This document shows, piece after piece, positions 62,630-64,000 of a DNA stretch of 64,000 nt; within the stretch, counting starts at the first letter, position 1; each line of letters starts with the position of its first letter. Source of the stretch: JANPCX01 sp966211815 (GTDB taxonomy: Bacteria; Pseudomonadota; Gammaproteobacteria; Burkholderiales; Burkholderiaceae_C); the NCBI GenBank assembly GCA_966211815.1, contig CBIHOD010000015.1, positions 5,863 through 69,862 on the forward strand, in the 5' to 3' direction. The translations under genes were made by a program, and so were the position numbers. Under the pieces are notes generated by a model that saw nothing but the letters and a program-made list of their open reading frames with translations, was not told where the DNA came from and ran no database searches.

Positions 62630-64000
62630 ATGAGTGCAGTACTCGACCACCACAACGCGCATGGTCACGACCACCATGACCACGCGCACGACCACCCCCA
62701 CGGCTGGCGTCGCTGGGTCCTCGCGACCAACCACAAGGACATCGGCACGCTCTACCTGCTGTTCGCCTTCACGATGCTGATGATCGGCGGCGTGCTGGCG
62801 CTGGGGATCCGCCTGGAGCTGTTCCAGCCCGGCCTGCAGTTCGTCAACCCCCAGCTGTTCAACCAGCTGACCACGATGCACGGGCTGATCATGGTGTTCG
62901 GCGCCATCATGCCGGCCTTCGTGGGCTTCGCGAACTGGATGATCCCGCTGCAGATCGGCGCCGGCGACATGGCCTTCGCCCGCATGAACAACTTCAGCTT
63001 CTGGCTGATGATCCCCGCGGCCGTCATGCTTGTGGCGTCGTTCTTCATGCCCGGCGGCGCCCCCGCCGCGGGCTGGACGCTCTACGCGCCGCTGACGCTG
63101 CAGATGGGCCCGTCGATGGACGCCGGCATCTTCGCGATGCACATCATGGGCGCCTCGTCCATCATGGGCTCGATCAACATCATCGTCACGATCCTGAACA
63201 TGCGCGCGCCCGGCATGACGCTGATGAAGATGCCGCTGTTCTGCTGGACCTGGCTGATCACCGCCTACCTGCTGATCGCCGTGATGCCCGTGCTCGCCGG
63301 CGCCATCACCATGACGCTGACCGACCGCCACTTCGGCACCAGCTTCTTCAACCCCGCCGGCGGCGGCGACCCGGTGATGTACCAGCACATCTTCTGGTTC
63401 TTCGGCCACCCCGAGGTCTACATCATGATCTTGCCGGCCTTCGGCATCGTCAGCGCCATCATCCCGGCCTTCGCGCGCAAGAAGCTGTTCGGCTACACCT
63501 CCATGGTGTACGCCACCTCGTCGATCGCCATCCTGTCCTTCATCGTCTGGGCCCACCACATGTTCACCACCGGCATGCCGGTGACGGGCCAGCTGTTCTT
63601 CATGTACGCGACCATGCTGATCGCCGTGCCCACGGGCGTGAAGATCTTCAACTGGATCGCGACGATGTGGCGCGGCTCGATGACCTTCGAGACGCCGATG
63701 CTGTTCGCGGTGGGCTTCCTCTTCGTGTTCACGATGGGCGGCTTCACCGGCCTGATCCTGGCCATGGCGCCGATCGACATCCAGCTGCAGGACACCTACT
63801 ACGTCGTGGCCCACTTCCACTACGTGCTGGTGGCCGGCTCGCTGTATGCGCTGTTTGCCGGCGTGTACTACTGGGGTCCGAAGTGGACCGGCGTGATGTA
63901 TTCGGAGACCCGCGGCAAGATCCACTTCTGGGGCTCGCTGATCTTCTTCAACGTCACCTTCTTCCCGATGCACTTCCTGGGCCTGGCCGGCATGCCCCGC
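62630..64000 (+). CDS. ctaD: cytochrome c oxidase subunit I, partial
   Basis: The first 457 codons are present; the C-terminus lies beyond the right edge. A His-rich N-terminal tail (HHNAHGHDHHDHAHDHPHGW) precedes WRRWVLATNHKDIGTLYLLF, the start of TM1. Visible are the haem a ligand in LTTMHGLIMVFG, the Tyr-His crosslink site HPEVYIMILPAFG, the CuB histidines in IVWAHHMFTTG and the a3 haem region YYVVAHFHYVLVAGSLYALF. The His-rich tail is odd and may bind copper or zinc. Shine-Dalgarno AAAGGAAC lies before the ATG at 62630. Confidence 0.98.
   Translation, partial: MSAVLDHHNAHGHDHHDHAHDHPHGWRRWVLATNHKDIGTLYLLFAFTMLMIGGVLALGIRLELFQPGLQFVNPQLFNQLTTMHGLIMVFGAIMPAFVGFANWMIPLQIGAGDMAFARMNNFSFWLMIPAAVMLVASFFMPGGAPAAGWTLYAPLTLQMGPSMDAGIFAMHIMGASSIMGSINIIVTILNMRAPGMTLMKMPLFCWTWLITAYLLIAVMPVLAGAITMTLTDRHFGTSFFNPAGGGDPVMYQHIFWFFGHPEVYIMILPAFGIVSAIIPAFARKKLFGYTSMVYATSSIAILSFIVWAHHMFTTGMPVTGQLFFMYATMLIAVPTGVKIFNWIATMWRGSMTFETPMLFAVGFLFVFTMGGFTGLILAMAPIDIQLQDTYYVVAHFHYVLVAGSLYALFAGVYYWGPKWTGVMYSETRGKIHFWGSLIFFNVTFFPMHFLGLAGMPR

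Noticed and set aside
60755..63973. Long open frame on the minus strand opposite DUF2244, ctaC and ctaD
   Set aside because: Translation is low-complexity Glu/Gly/His/Val-rich and mirrors real oxidase genes; no motif supports it.

Overview
The window is high-GC, densely coded chromosomal DNA without insertion sequences, phage genes, rRNA/tRNA genes or CRISPR arrays that I could recognise. Gene content and order (rubredoxin-pilGHIJ-chpA, yqgE-ruvX-pyrR-pyrB-pyrC', plsC, gpmA-rhodanese-grxC-secB-gpsA-trmL, comF/bioC-like, cytochrome c oxidase) suggest a betaproteobacterium of the Burkholderiales, most likely Comamonadaceae (Ramlibacter/Variovorax-like). The order-level placement is inference from protein families and synteny, not a database result.

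Layout. 1-3.4 kb (minus): mpl (cut by the left edge), hemL, thiD. 3.5-15.3 kb (plus): a rubredoxin, then the Pil-Chp chemosensory system controlling type IV pili (pilG, pilH, pilI, pilJ, a 2158-residue ChpA/PilL kinase), then a GGDEF diguanylate cyclase. 15.6 kb: an E2-like acyltransferase-fold protein whose catalytic motif has decayed. 16.5-29.5 kb: a near-complete purine catabolic island. xdhA-xdhB-xdhC run divergently from an adenine-deaminase-type aminohydrolase; uraH-puuD (minus) run divergently from a GntR regulator, puuE, a UraD-AllC fusion and an M20 amidohydrolase (plus). A perfect 16-bp palindrome lies between the two divergent arms. 29.6-32 kb: three poorly known envelope proteins (duplicated YbjQ-like periplasmic protein, SPFH-like membrane protein, phosphodiester-glycosidase-like protein). 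32.3-34.1 kb: divergent MarR regulator and MFS transporter with two operator-like repeats. 34.2-35.5 kb: cbpA-cbpM chaperone pair. 35.9-40 kb: small enzymes (LLM flavin oxidoreductase, DinB, transglutaminase, DUF3052, GNAT, HAD).

40.1-42.6 kb: an arsenic operon arsR-arsI-arsC-aqpS-arsN2 that has an aquaporin and no ArsB/Acr3 pump. 42.8-43.9 kb: a rhodanese and a frameshifted glutathione S-transferase. 44.2-48.2 kb: two subunits resembling ATP-citrate lyase, preceded by IclR-type operator-like palindromes; this is unexpected in such an organism. 48.6-55 kb: photolyase, then yqgE-ruvX-pyrR-pyrB-pyrC'-plsC, where the dihydroorotase-like protein lacks zinc ligands and is probably structural. 55.1-58.8 kb: gpmA, rhodanese, grxC, secB, gpsA, trmL. 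58.9-64 kb: comF, a BioC-like methyltransferase, DUF2244, ctaC (with a cytochrome c domain) and ctaD (cut by the right edge).

The main coherent systems are pilus chemosensing, purine-to-ureidoglycolate degradation as a nitrogen source, pump-less arsenic detoxification, and a possible citrate-cleaving enzyme. Copies of an interspersed repeat containing the core GCCTGTCGAAG fill several intergenic gaps. I saw no single obviously novel multi-gene defence or biosynthetic system; the best leads are the citrate-lyase-like pair, the UraD-AllC fusion with its M20 partner, and the 29.6-32 kb envelope cluster.
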